NCBI GenBank assembly: GCA_964571295.1
Contig: CAZNAO010000001.1
Coordinates: 1-64,000, forward strand
Length of the DNA: 64,000 bases
Reading direction: 5' to 3'
Source: UBA922 sp964571295
Lineage (GTDB): Bacteria; Patescibacteriota; Patescibacteriia; Magasanikbacterales; UBA922
Positions 39,852 through 46,867 of this stretch are shown one piece after another. Below the pieces are notes generated by a model. It had not been told where the DNA came from and searched no databases. It saw only the letters and a list, made by a program, of their open reading frames with translations. Position numbers and translations under genes: made by a program. Positions within the stretch are counted from its first letter, which is position 1, and the number at the start of each line of letters is the position of its first letter.

Positions 39852-40941
39852 GCTGCGGCTTATCGAGAACCTCCGGCGCGACGCTCTTTTCGGTCGTACC
39901 GGTAATCCGGACCACATCTTTATCGATTTTTCCGAGTTCTTTATAGGCCGTATTGAAATGATTCACGGTCGTCGACATGCTTGCGCCGAGCTTCTTCATA
40001 TATTCCTCATATGCCTGGATATGCTTGCCGAGCATCTCCACATTCTTCTTGATCACCTTGGCGCCTTCTTCGATCTTCAGAGCCCGGAGACCCTGCAACA
40101 CGGTCTGCAGATATGCGGCGAACGTAGTTGGTGACACGATGATCACTTTCCGTTCGTTGAATGCATAGTCGATCAGATTGCGCGTATTTACTTTCACAGC
40201 ACCCACTTCATTAATCAGAAGATCGTAATAAATTGCTTCAGAAGGAATAAACATGAACGCGAATTCGAGCGTACCCGCATTCGGTTTGATATATTTGCTC
40301 GTCTCATCAATTCGTTTCTTCAAATCGTTCTTGAACTCTTTCTCAAGCACATCACGGTTCGGTCCTTCTGGTTCATGGATCAGTCGCTCATAGTTATCAA
40401 GAGAAAATTTGGCGTCGACCGGAATCAGTCCGTCCTTGGTAAATATGGCGGCGTCAACCGTATCCCCGTCTTCGAATTGATATTGCAATTTGAACGCGGT
40501 CGGCGGAAGCATATTCTCAAGAACCAGATTCAATCCTGCTTCACCCAGATTCCCACGCTGCTTCTGATGCTTCAATACTTTTTCGAGATTACTCAATTGT
40601 GCTGAGAACCCGATCACTTGCTGATTGGTCTTGTCGAGGGTTGTCAGCTTTTCGGTAATATCTGTAATGATCTTTGAACTCTGTGCAAATTGCGTCTGAA
40701 TCGTCTGGTGCAGATGCTGCTGCCCGTCGCCGACGATTTTATAGGTTTCGGAAATTTTTACATCGATCGTTTTTTGGAGATCCTGCAGCTGTTGCTGGAA
40801 CATGAGAAAAATTGCTTTTTCTTCTTCGGGATTTTCCTTCTTTGCTTGCGCAGCATCATTCATTTTTTTATACAGCATAAGTAGGGCACCAAACATTGCG
40901 ATAAGTAGCACGGCAAATAACATCAACAATCCTGTTTGCAT
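39841..40941 (-). CDS. rmuC: DNA recombination protein RmuC
   Basis: 366 residues. N-terminal membrane anchor (LLMLFAVLLIAMFGALLMLY) followed by a coiled coil and the RmuC nuclease-like core: KQRGNLGEAGLNLVLENMLPP, DGLIPVDAKFSLDNYERL, FMFIPSEAIYYDLL, and VIIVSPTTFAAYLQTVLQGL. RmuC limits DNA inversion at short repeats. A 46-codon membrane protein lies 12 nt upstream. Confidence 0.9.
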   Translation of the reverse strand: MQTGLLMLFAVLLIAMFGALLMLYKKMNDAAQAKKENPEEEKAIFLMFQQQLQDLQKTIDVKISETYKIVGDGQQHLHQTIQTQFAQSSKIITDITEKLTTLDKTNQQVIGFSAQLSNLEKVLKHQKQRGNLGEAGLNLVLENMLPPTAFKLQYQFEDGDTVDAAIFTKDGLIPVDAKFSLDNYERLIHEPEGPNRDVLEKEFKNDLKKRIDETSKYIKPNAGTLEFAFMFIPSEAIYYDLLINEVGAVKVNTRNLIDYAFNERKVIIVSPTTFAAYLQTVLQGLRALKIEEGAKVIKKNVEMLGKHIQAYEEYMKKLGASMSTTVNHFNTAYKELGKIDKDVVRITGTTEKSVAPEVLDKPQLDN

Positions 40942-40952
40942 AGGTACATGTA

Positions 40953-41093
40953 TTAATCTTCGTTGGTGAATTCAGTATTCTTTTTTTCTTTGCCTTTTCC
41001 GAACCGGCCAAACAAAAAAGCTACCGCAGCCCCGCCCGCAACCCCCACAATGGCAATAAGTATTGATAACATGATATCCATAGTATTTTCCAT
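40953..41093 (-). CDS. Small single-span membrane protein upstream of rmuC
   Basis: 46 residues: start MENTMDIMLSILIAIVGVAG, continuing hydrophobic to AFLFGRFGKG, then KEKKNTEFTNED. One membrane span with a basic C-terminal side. The start could be the first ATG (41093), or internal ATGs at 41081 or 41072. No SD. It reads into rmuC with a 12-nt gap, so co-transcription is likely. No family recognised. Confidence 0.45.
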   Translation of the reverse strand: MENTMDIMLSILIAIVGVAGGAAVAFLFGRFGKGKEKKNTEFTNED

Positions 41094-41116
41094 AGTATCA
41101 CAAATTCTTCATTATG

Positions 41117-41142
41117 TCATTCCCGCGCATGCGGGAATCCAG
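41117..41142. repeat. REP-like palindrome ATTCCCGC/GCGGGAAT
   Basis: ATTCCCGC-gcat-GCGGGAAT is a perfect 8-bp inverted repeat inside GTCATTCCCGC...GCGGGAATCCAG, a form common as dispersed REP-like elements in bacteria. A related but longer palindrome is at 45003-45046. Confidence 0.6.
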
Positions 41143-41157
41143 ATAGAATTTAAAACA

Positions 41158-41219
41158 AAAAGACACCACAGCTGTGATGTACTCTTGATTTGGGCGGAGT
41201 TGTTAGGCGACAACTCCGC
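41158..41219 (-). terminator. Two hairpins after the orphan gene at 41269-41745
   Basis: GCGGAGTTGT/ACAACTCCGC (41194-41219) and ACACCACAGCTGTGATGT (41163-41180) followed on the minus strand by TTTTTGTTTT. The second is the likely terminator. Confidence 0.65.
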
Positions 41220-41268
41220 GATGATGTTCTGTTTTACTTCCCTGCCAAGGAGAAGGAGCATAAATTGC

Positions 41269-41745
41269 TCAGATGTAGATGATCTTCCGCTTGCTACCGT
41301 TCACCCAGTACAGTAGCGGTCGTTCCTTATCACTGGGAATCTCCCAGCGCCCGACGAATTCGGGCGGAAGCGGTACCGTCGCCGCATAGTCCGACAAGAA
41401 ACGAACTTTCGCATCTTCGTGCCCGACGCGGAATGCAACGAGCTCACCGCCTCGAAACGTCTTTCCGAGGAGTGCGAGGCGCTGTCCGGTATAGACATCG
41501 AAGGCGATACGCACCTCACCCTGGTAGATCTCCGGGATCTGCATGCAGACCCAGGTCTTCCATGATCCACGCCGATGCTTTCCGGCACGGACGTTTTTGT
41601 TTCCCTCGTACCACAGCGCGTTTGAGACACCACGGAACCGAGGGTCCGGTCGACGGATGAAGCACCACCCGCTCGTAAAGAGACGCATGAGCGCCTGCAC
41701 GAACAGAGTCGAGAGCACCCACTGAAAGAATCGATTCTTCGTCAT
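41269..41745 (-). CDS. Membrane-anchored protein of unknown function
   Basis: 158 residues from the second ATG (41745), giving 5 nt to the GGAG SD; the ATG at 41748 is only 2 nt away. Begins MTKNRFFQWVLSTLFVQALM, a probable membrane anchor, followed by an R/W/G-rich domain with no recognised family (VPLPPEFVGRWEIPSDKERP). G/C-ending codons and a strong SD. 45 nt downstream of the polytopic gene, so the two are one transcript. Confidence 0.55.
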   Translation of the reverse strand: MTKNRFFQWVLSTLFVQALMRLFTSGWCFIRRPDPRFRGVSNALWYEGNKNVRAGKHRRGSWKTWVCMQIPEIYQGEVRIAFDVYTGQRLALLGKTFRGGELVAFRVGHEDAKVRFLSDYAATVPLPPEFVGRWEIPSDKERPLLYWVNGSKRKIIYI

Positions 41746-41790
41746 CATTTCTCCTTTTATCTAGAGCACCTCATGAAGGTTGCTGCGGTT

Positions 41791-42390
41791 TCAGTCTCGA
41801 TGTGAGATTCTCGCCAGAGCACGATCGTCTCTCCTGTCCATTGAAGTGCGCCACCGCCGATACTTCGACGAGAGCGCAATCGCGAGGAGTAGAAAGACAA
41901 TCCAGAGTGCGAGCATGATCAGATGTCCTTTCAATGCTCCGGCCCACCAAGCAAGAGCGATTGAGAGTACCCAGCCGATGGTGTAATCGAGCGGCACGCG
42001 ACCGATCCACTTGACCGTCTGGTGCCACCAGATGTTCTCCTTCCGGAACCTACCCACTCCGTACGCCGGATTGAGCACGAACCAGAGGAAGTCCCACACT
42101 GGACACCACGCGAAGTACATCGCGAGCGTCCTGAGTTCGGCTTCGAGCGACCACTCGACCATGCCCGCGAACGGGAGATGAAAAAGTGTGGGCACGAAGA
42201 CAAACATGAGCGCGTGGTAGCCAGTCAGCGGTCGGCCACCCATGAGCATACCGTAAAACTTTGCCGAGAAGCCACGGGTACGATACCACGTGGGCAATTT
42301 CTCCGCCCAGCCGTACCGACCCTCGACCTCGATTTCGATCATAGCGATCAAAACCGCCAGAATGAAATAAAACACTGCGGTCCCGAACAT
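41791..42390 (-). CDS. Polytopic membrane protein of unknown function
   Basis: 199 residues from the ATG at 42390, placed after SD AAGGAGGG with 4-nt spacing. Hydrophobic stretches: MFGTAVFYFILAVLIAMI, a central TGYHALMFVFVPTLFHLPF, and a C-terminal pair (VLSIALAWWAGALKG and MLALWIVFLLLAIALSS). Several Trp and His (WWHQTVKW) are conserved-looking but no family is recognised. Own promoter TTGACT-17-TATAGT. First gene of a two-gene unit with 41269-41745. Confidence 0.6.
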   Translation of the reverse strand: MFGTAVFYFILAVLIAMIEIEVEGRYGWAEKLPTWYRTRGFSAKFYGMLMGGRPLTGYHALMFVFVPTLFHLPFAGMVEWSLEAELRTLAMYFAWCPVWDFLWFVLNPAYGVGRFRKENIWWHQTVKWIGRVPLDYTIGWVLSIALAWWAGALKGHLIMLALWIVFLLLAIALSSKYRRWRTSMDRRDDRALARISHRD

Positions 42391-42415
42391 ACACCCTCCT
42401 TGATTGGGACCACAT

Positions 42416-42444
42416 ACTATACCACAATATACAGAAAAAGTCAA
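42416..42444 (-). promoter_or_regulatory. Promoter of the polytopic membrane protein
   Basis: Minus strand TTGACT (42444-42439), 17 nt, TATAGT (42421-42416). Lies 40 nt from the operators of the divergent TrmB-like gene. Confidence 0.75.
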
Positions 42445-42482
42445 TCCACCCTTCGGCATCTGTCTATCCTGACTTAATCATG

Positions 42483-42554
42483 TTGTAAATTTAAATTTAC
42501 TATGTTATACTCTATTTATGCTTAAAAAATATCTATTGTAAATATAAATTTACA
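42483..42554 (+). promoter_or_regulatory. Promoter and two palindromic operators of the TrmB-like regulator
   Basis: Promoter TTGTAA (42483-42488), 17 nt, TATACT (42506-42511). Operator 1 is the perfect palindrome GTAAATTTAAATTTAC (42485-42500), lying across the -35 box. Operator 2, TGTAAATATAAATTTACA (42537-42554), shares the arms TGTAAAT/ATTTACA and ends 3 nt before the ATG. Centres are 53 bp apart, about five DNA turns. This fits negative autoregulation by the encoded protein. Confidence 0.6.
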
Positions 42555-42557
42555 ATT

Positions 42558-43304
42558 ATGGTTGAAGTGAGTGAACTCAAAGCGCTCGGGCTCAGTGAAA
42601 CTGAAGCGAAGACCTATCTCGCACTTCTTGAACTCGGTTCTGGATCTGTTGCTTCGATTACCCACCGCGCCGAGATCACTCGCACCCTTGGGTATCACTC
42701 ACTTGATCGGCTGATCGAACTAGGGCTCGTTGGGCAAAAAAGTAATACACATCCTGCAGAGTTTCACGTGAAACATCCGAAAAAAATATTTGATTACCTT
42801 GAAAAAGAGAAAACAACCTGGATAACGCGTATTGAGTACGCTAGAAATCTCTTGCCAAAACTTGAGTCCTCATATACAATGCTCCAGCACCCTTTTCTTT
42901 CACAACACATTGGAAAAGACCGGGTTTTGGAATTGTATAGAACATTGTATACAAATAATACTTCACTGATTTCTCTCTTTAACCCGACCTTCAGTGACCC
43001 CGAGCTCCTTGGTGAGCTTTCTGAAATCAAAACAATCGGGTACAAAGATACACACTTCTGCTGCGTCTTTGACACGCCAGAAGCCCGACAAGCAGTTTCT
43101 ACTATTCAAAATCAGATGCTTTTCCATTGGATAAACACTTCAAATGTACACATAGATGTATACAAAAGTATTGAAACGATAGTTGCAAACGACACGCTCT
43201 ACACACTTAGTACCAAAAACGGTGAGTTATACATGGATTGCATTACTCATGAAGCTACGGTAAGCGGAATGTACAGACTATTGTATACATTAATACATAT
43301 ATAA
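42558..43304 (+). CDS. TrmB-like transcriptional regulator
   Basis: 248 residues. N-terminal winged helix-turn-helix: LKALGLSETEAKTYLALLELGSG (the characteristic TrmB start) and ITHRAEITRTLGYHSLDRLIELGLV. The C-terminal part is a PLD-like effector domain (QHIGKDRVLELYRTLYTNN...). Such proteins sense sugars or other small molecules and control transcription. Its own promoter carries two palindromes, suggesting autoregulation. A parS-like site lies inside the coding sequence at 42760-42775, and a second just downstream. Confidence 0.78.
   Translation: MVEVSELKALGLSETEAKTYLALLELGSGSVASITHRAEITRTLGYHSLDRLIELGLVGQKSNTHPAEFHVKHPKKIFDYLEKEKTTWITRIEYARNLLPKLESSYTMLQHPFLSQHIGKDRVLELYRTLYTNNTSLISLFNPTFSDPELLGELSEIKTIGYKDTHFCCVFDTPEARQAVSTIQNQMLFHWINTSNVHIDVYKSIETIVANDTLYTLSTKNGELYMDCITHEATVSGMYRLLYTLIHI
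42760..42775. other. parS: parS-like ParB-binding site 1
   Basis: AGTTTCACGTGAAACA matches the classic parS consensus TGTTTCACGTGAAACA at 15 of 16 positions; the GTTTCACGTGAAAC core is perfect. It lies within the TrmB-like coding sequence, about 4.6 kb from dnaA. Parental ParB is not in the window. Confidence 0.7.
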
Positions 43305-43308
43305 AACC

Positions 43309-43324
43309 TGTTTCATGTGAAACA
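43309..43324. other. parS: parS-like ParB-binding site 2
   Basis: TGTTTCATGTGAAACA matches the parS consensus at 15 of 16 positions (central C replaced by T). It sits between the TrmB-like gene stop and tRNA-Arg(CCT), 549 bp from site 1. Confidence 0.7.
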
Positions 43325-43345
43325 GGGTGAAAAAACTTTTATTGA

Positions 43346-43417
43346 GTCCCCGTAGTTCAATGGATAGAATAGGACACTCCTAACGTCCTGATACAGGTTC
43401 GATTCCTGTCGGGGATA
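43346..43417 (+). tRNA. tRNA-Arg(CCT)
   Basis: Acceptor GTCCCCG/CGGGGAT, D-arm GTTC/GAAT, anticodon loop CTCCTAA with anticodon CCT, T-arm ACAGG/CCTGT with TTCGATT. Anticodon stem has one A-C mismatch at 31-39. CCA not encoded. Terminator at 43454. Confidence 0.9.
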
Positions 43418-43453
43418 CATAGTAGGGCACTGGTTGGATAATTAACAGACTTA

Positions 43454-43477
43454 AAAATCCCTTACTAAGGGATTTTA
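43454..43477 (+). terminator. Terminator of tRNA-Arg(CCT)
   Basis: AAAATCCCTT/AAGGGATTTT stem-loop. Confidence 0.8.
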
Positions 43478-43594
43478 TTTGTACTTAATGCACTTGGTTT
43501 ATTAGTGATTCCTACCTTTAACCAAGGCATGCACACGTAAATAAATATTGTACGACGCTTATTTTTATTTTAAACTAGCAAATTTTATAACATA

Positions 43595-43614
43595 GGGGGA
43601 GTTTGATCTCCCCC
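43595..43614 (-). terminator. Hairpin after the small zinc-ribbon gene
   Basis: GGGGGAG (43595-43601) / CTCCCCC (43608-43614) stem; no strong T-run on the minus strand, so termination strength is uncertain. Confidence 0.5.
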
Positions 43615-43620
43615 GTTGCC

Positions 43621-43773
43621 CTAGTCTACCCTTCCTTGCACCCGTTCCTGGGCTTCCTTCTCCTCACAGGGTTTGCACACCTCCACTTCGCGATCTTCGA
43701 GTGGTCGCTTCTCATGAAGCGTACTCGCCCTGCATTCAGGACACCACTTCCATGTTCCTTTGCCGTGCACCAT
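43621..43773 (-). CDS. Small zinc-ribbon protein (50 residues)
   Basis: Start MVHGKGTWKWCPECRAST and end VCKPCEEKEAQERVQGRVD: two CxxC pairs (Cys11/14 and Cys33/36) about 18 residues apart, the spacing of a zinc ribbon, with a highly charged C terminus. The ATG (43773) follows SD AAGGAG by 8 nt. Together with the 101-residue zinc-ribbon protein at 4185-4490 it forms a small set of zinc-ribbon genes with strong SD sites. Binding partner unknown. A weak promoter-like TTGTTT-17-TACTCT lies upstream. Confidence 0.65.
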   Translation of the reverse strand: MVHGKGTWKWCPECRASTLHEKRPLEDREVEVCKPCEEKEAQERVQGRVD

Positions 43774-43867
43774 GTCACACTCTCCTTGTCACCCGACCCC
43801 TTTCGGGCATTGTTTCGGGTATAGAGTATCATTTTTACTGGGCCCAAACAATCTTTCCACCCAGACA

Positions 43868-43896
43868 TTGATTTTATCTGGTTTTTCTGATACACT
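43868..43896 (+). promoter_or_regulatory. Promoter of ychF
   Basis: TTGATT (43868-43873), 17 nt, TACACT (43891-43896). Confidence 0.65.
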
Positions 43897-43918
43897 CTGC
43901 TACACATTATTGCGTACT

Positions 43919-44992
43919 ATGCTCTCAATCGGAATTGTCGGACTCCCTAATGTCGGGAAATCGACCCTTTTCAATGCGCTGACCAAAAGCAAGCAAGCAG
44001 AGGCTGCGAATTATCCCTTCTGCACCATCGAACCCAATGTCGGTGTCGTTGAGGTACCTGATCCGCGTCTCGCTCCGCTATCTACCACCTCAAAGTCACA
44101 AAAGATCATCCCGGCTGCAATCCAATTTGTGGATATTGCCGGTATTGTCAAAGGAGCGTCAGAAGGAGAAGGATTGGGAAATAAATTTCTCACTCATATC
44201 CGTGAAGCTGATGCGATCGTACAAGTTGTCCGCGCATTTGAAGACGGCAATATTATTCATGTGGCAGGGCGTGTGGATCCCAAAGACGATAGTGATGTAA
44301 TCAATCTCGAACTTGCACTGGCCGATCTTGCGACTGTCTCAAAACGATTGGAAAAAACCAAACGGGATGCAAAAGGAGCTGCTGCCAAAGGAAAAGAAAT
44401 TGAGATTTCAGTACTTGAACGATTGAACAGTCAGCTAAGTTCCGGAAAAGCAACTCGCGAGCTCGAATTCAATGACGAGGAAAAACTGATTGTACGCGAT
44501 TTGCACCTACTCACCATGAAACCGATGATGTACGTAGTAAACGTAGCAGAATCATTGATAGGAAAAACTGATTTCACTCCTATCTTTGGATCAATTCCTT
44601 ATGTAGAAATCAGTGCAAAAATCGAAGCGGAAATTGCGGAACTTTCTCCTGAAGACGCCAAGATGTTTATGGAAGATTTGGGAATAACAGAAACTGGACT
44701 CGATCGATTGATTGTTGCTGGTTACAAATTGCTCAACCTTATCACCTACTTTACTTCAGGTGAACAAGAAACCCGAGCATGGACCGTAACCAAAGGCACC
44801 CTCGGTCCAGAAGCCGCAGGAGTCATTCACACTGATTTTATCAAAGGATATATCAAGGCTGATGTGGCGAGCGTCGCCGACTTCGTCGAACTTGGCGGCT
44901 GGCCTGGAGTCAAGGAAAAAGGAAAGATGCAATTGGTCGGAAAAGACTATGAAGTGAAGGATGGCGACGTATGTTATTTTCATATTGCATAA
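43919..44992 (+). CDS. ychF: Redox-regulated ATPase YchF (OLA1 family)
   Basis: 357 residues from the ATG at 43919 (MLSIGIVGLPNVGKSTLFN). G1 GLPNVGKST, NYPFCTIEPNVG (switch), G3 DIAGIVKGASEGEGLGNKFL, and a C-terminal TGS domain ending GDVCYFHIA. G4 reads NVAE (VNVAES) rather than NKxD, as expected for this family, which prefers ATP. Binds ribosomes and influences translation. Own promoter; terminator downstream. Confidence 0.94.
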   Translation: MLSIGIVGLPNVGKSTLFNALTKSKQAEAANYPFCTIEPNVGVVEVPDPRLAPLSTTSKSQKIIPAAIQFVDIAGIVKGASEGEGLGNKFLTHIREADAIVQVVRAFEDGNIIHVAGRVDPKDDSDVINLELALADLATVSKRLEKTKRDAKGAAAKGKEIEISVLERLNSQLSSGKATRELEFNDEEKLIVRDLHLLTMKPMMYVVNVAESLIGKTDFTPIFGSIPYVEISAKIEAEIAELSPEDAKMFMEDLGITETGLDRLIVAGYKLLNLITYFTSGEQETRAWTVTKGTLGPEAAGVIHTDFIKGYIKADVASVADFVELGGWPGVKEKGKMQLVGKDYEVKDGDVCYFHIA

Positions 44993-45002
44993 CTTCCTCC
45001 GT

Positions 45003-45046
45003 GATTCCCGCACCTGCTTACGCGAGTGCAGACTCCAACGGGAATC
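45003..45046. repeat. REP-like long palindrome
   Basis: GATTCCCG (45003-45010) / CGGGAATC (45039-45046) arms with an inner CTGC/GCAG stem. Related to the element at 41117-41142 through the shared ATTCCCGC/GGGAAT arms. Confidence 0.55.
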
Positions 45047-45065
45047 TGAAGTTGTAGATAAAAAA

Positions 45066-45108
45066 ATCCCCGCCCCCCGATCATGTCGAGAACAAATTTC
45101 ACGGGGAT
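45066..45108. terminator. Stem-loop downstream of ychF
   Basis: ATCCCCG (45066-45072) / CGGGGAT (45102-45108) arms; A-run before the stem suits termination on the minus strand. Confidence 0.4.
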
Positions 45109-45116
45109 GACGAAAT

Positions 45117-45142
45117 AAAAATCCGCCTTATGGCGGTTTTAT
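45117..45142 (+). terminator. Terminator of ychF
   Basis: CCGCC-ttat-GGCGG flanked by AAAAAT and TTTTAT. The rest of the gap up to 45274 holds only a GAGAGGT/ACCTCTC hairpin (about 45230-45242). Confidence 0.65.
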
Positions 45143-45273
45143 GTTACCTTTCGCTCTCTTTACACTACACTTTCAGAGCTCATCAGTACCGATTATATCG
45201 GCAGAGGTACGCCGTTGTTGAGAGGTACGGCTAACCTCTCTCCATTTTACGAAACGGAGACAAAACTTCACTT

Positions 45274-45582
45274 TCAGCCCACCTGCTCCTGCGCCTCCTT
45301 GATGACCTTGTCCAGGTTCAGCTGATCTTGATACTGCCGCGCAACCTCTCTGAGGAGGTCAGGCAGCTGGTCGAGCATGAGGACGAGATCCCGGATATCT
45401 TCCTCCGAGAGCGGCTTCACCGAGCGATGAATACCGCGCCCCTCGGAATACTTCACGTATCCCGCTTCTTCGCTCCCGACCTGGACCTCCCAGGCTAGAC
45501 CAGGGCACTTGTCCCTGATCGTCTCAGAGAGATGCGCGATCTTCTCGACCAAGTATGCTTTTTTGTCTTTCTTTCCTTCCAC
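45274..45582 (-). CDS. Small charged protein of unknown function
   Basis: 102 residues from the GTG at 45582, which has AAGGAG 7 nt upstream; the GTG at 45624 and ATG at 45588 lack proper spacing. Sequence starts MEGKKDKKAYLVEKIAHLSE. It is helical and charged (LSEEDIRDLVLMLDQLPDLL) with no family recognised. Codons mostly G/C-ending. It lies downstream of yidD, after that gene's terminator. Confidence 0.55.
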   Translation of the reverse strand: MEGKKDKKAYLVEKIAHLSETIRDKCPGLAWEVQVGSEEAGYVKYSEGRGIHRSVKPLSEEDIRDLVLMLDQLPDLLREVARQYQDQLNLDKVIKEAQEQVG

Positions 45583-45672
45583 GCCCATTCTCCTTCGCGG
45601 TTCATAATCCGCGTTGTCATGCACACCAGTGTATATACTATGGATACTAATAGCCGCACTGGCATGTATGAC

Positions 45673-45703
45673 AAAATAACTTGTTCAAAAGAACAAGTTA
45701 TTT
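45673..45703 (-). terminator. Terminator of the rpmH-rnpA-yidD unit
   Basis: AAATAACTTGTTC/GAACAAGTTATTT, a perfect 13-bp stem with a 4-nt loop, followed on the minus strand by TTGTC. Confidence 0.8.
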
Positions 45704-45724
45704 AATACTATTTTCCTCTTCCTG

Positions 45725-45985
45725 TCAAGGCATGTCTATTCCGCCTTTTGACCACGGATTACACCGCATTATCCGCCATATCATCTTCGGAACACCGCGG
45801 ATCACCCCGTATTTTTCAACTACCTGATACCCATATTCACTACATGTGGGATGAAATCTGCAATATCCGTATGGAAATTTCGCTTTCAGGGGACCATGAT
45901 CCGGCGACACGGTTTTTTGATATACCCGGATAATAAAGAGTATTGTTTTCTTGGGAATAGAAACAAGAAGGCGAATAAATTGCAT
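45725..45985 (-). CDS. yidD: Membrane protein insertion efficiency factor YidD
   Basis: 86 residues. Family motifs YQKTVSPDHGPL, CRFHPTCSEYGYQVVEKYG and MRCNPWSKGGIDMP. Membrane-associated through its N-terminal amphipathic helix; aids YidC-dependent membrane insertion. The usual neighbour of rnpA; 30 nt downstream of it. yidC is not in the window. Confidence 0.9.
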   Translation of the reverse strand: MQFIRLLVSIPKKTILFIIRVYQKTVSPDHGPLKAKFPYGYCRFHPTCSEYGYQVVEKYGVIRGVPKMIWRIMRCNPWSKGGIDMP

Positions 45986-46015
45986 ATTATCGCTTGGTTG
46001 AAAGAAAAAATAACA

Positions 46016-46393
46016 TTATACCAATAAGCGTGCTTTTTTGAGTATTGATTCAATATCTGCACTAATTGTAGCAAAATCTGCACTGAATAGTTTTGGAGTG
46101 GAGAGGAATGCAATAACATGTCCCTCACGAATCCGCCCATCTTTAAGAAGCAGTCGTACCACTTCACGCATCTGCCGCTTCACCCGATTGCGCCCTACGG
46201 CCTTCTTTTCATGTTTTACGCTCGCGACAAACCCGATCTTCAGATCAGTGTCCGTGTACCCTCGTTTGGGATACTTATCAGGATCGATCTTCCAGATTTT
46301 TGCATTTACTACTTTGCCTACAATAAAACGCCCTTCGGCAAAGAGGATTTCAAAATCTTTCATTCGGGTCAATCTGAATTCATGTGGAAGCAT
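46016..46393 (-). CDS. rnpA: Ribonuclease P protein component
   Basis: 125 residues from the ATG at 46393 (MLPHEFRLTRMKDFEILFAEG), matching the usual RnpA start. A GTG at 46417 has an AAAGGGGG 10 nt upstream and is an alternative, but it would be inside a hairpin. Core: KIGFVASVKHEKKAVGRNRVKRQMREVVRLL (RNR motif region). Helps the catalytic RNA process the 5' ends of tRNAs. Between rpmH and yidD. Confidence 0.9.
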   Translation of the reverse strand: MLPHEFRLTRMKDFEILFAEGRFIVGKVVNAKIWKIDPDKYPKRGYTDTDLKIGFVASVKHEKKAVGRNRVKRQMREVVRLLLKDGRIREGHVIAFLSTPKLFSADFATISADIESILKKARLLV

Positions 46394-46404
46394 ACATTGC
46401 TTGA

Positions 46405-46431
46405 GGGGACTGATCACGACGGATCAGCCCC
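46405..46431 (-). promoter_or_regulatory. Hairpin over the rnpA translation start region
   Basis: Arms GGGGaCTGATC (46405-46415) and GATCAGCCCC (46422-46431) pair over the GTG start candidate and its GGGGG sequence, leaving the ATG at 46393 downstream. Could be a terminator-like attenuator or control of rnpA translation. Confidence 0.4.
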
Positions 46432-46488
46432 CTTTCGTATTGCGTATGCTCCTCCTTTGCAGCACACGCATTTCATAGTATAAACAAC

Positions 46489-46516
46489 AACCCCGCTCTT
46501 AGGGAAGAGCGGGGTT
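46489..46516. terminator. Terminator/attenuator between rpmH and rnpA
   Basis: AACCCCGCTCTT/AAGAGCGGGGTT, a perfect 12-bp stem (46489-46500, 46505-46516). T-rich on the plus side; on the minus strand only TTGTTG follows, so partial read-through into rnpA is likely. Confidence 0.55.
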
Positions 46517-46521
46517 TATTT

Positions 46522-46698
46522 TTATCGGGTTTTTCTGGTTCGCTTTCCGCGTTTCTCATCGCTTACGGTCAGGCGTTTGCGACCCTTGTTTCGTCGACGC
46601 TTCAATACGTCGCGGCCATTTTTGGTTTTCATTTTTTTTCTAAAACCATGAGTTTTTGCTCGTTTTCGTTTTTTTGGCTGATATTTGCGCTTAGGCAT
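46522..46698 (-). CDS. rpmH: 50S ribosomal protein bL34
   Basis: 58 residues, too short to be obvious by length alone: MPKRKYQPKKRKRAKTHGFR then MKTKNGRDVLKRRRNKGRKRLTV. bL34 is normally 44-50 residues; the extra length is the C-terminal basic tail (SDEKRGKRTRKTR). SD AAAGGAG lies 10 nt upstream and a strong promoter 37 nt further. First gene of rpmH-rnpA-yidD, divergent from dnaA. Confidence 0.92.
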   Translation of the reverse strand: MPKRKYQPKKRKRAKTHGFRKKMKTKNGRDVLKRRRNKGRKRLTVSDEKRGKRTRKTR

Positions 46699-46734
46699 AT
46701 AACAAATGCTCCTTTAGAGGTTACTAATATAGAT

Positions 46735-46763
46735 ACTATACACTATTTTATGCGTTTTGTCAA
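46735..46763 (-). promoter_or_regulatory. Promoter of rpmH
   Basis: Minus strand TTGACA (46763-46758), 17 nt, TATAGT (46740-46735). Confidence 0.8.
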
Positions 46764-46790
46764 GAAAAAACAGTAATTTTAGTGAATTTG

Positions 46791-46849
46791 GAAGACCTCG
46801 CACCACCAACTTCCTTTCTTTACAAAGGAAGAGTTGATGCGAGATCTTC
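46791..46849 (-). terminator. Terminator of the orphan gene at 46868-47155
   Basis: GAAGACCTCGCA/TGCGAGATCTTC arms with an inner CTTCCTTT/AAAGGAAG hairpin. Confidence 0.65.
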
Positions 46850-46867
46850 AGTGCAGATGTAGCAGGT

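Noticed and set aside
42022..42477. A 151-codon plus-strand frame opposite the polytopic membrane protein
   Set aside because: Composition is E/R/H-rich as expected from antisense of a hydrophobic gene, and it covers that gene's promoter.
46417..46459. SD-like AAAGGAGG upstream of rnpA as start of a separate peptide
   Set aside because: No ATG/GTG/TTG lies at proper spacing; the only frame through it is a 20-codon Cys/Gly-rich peptide without support.
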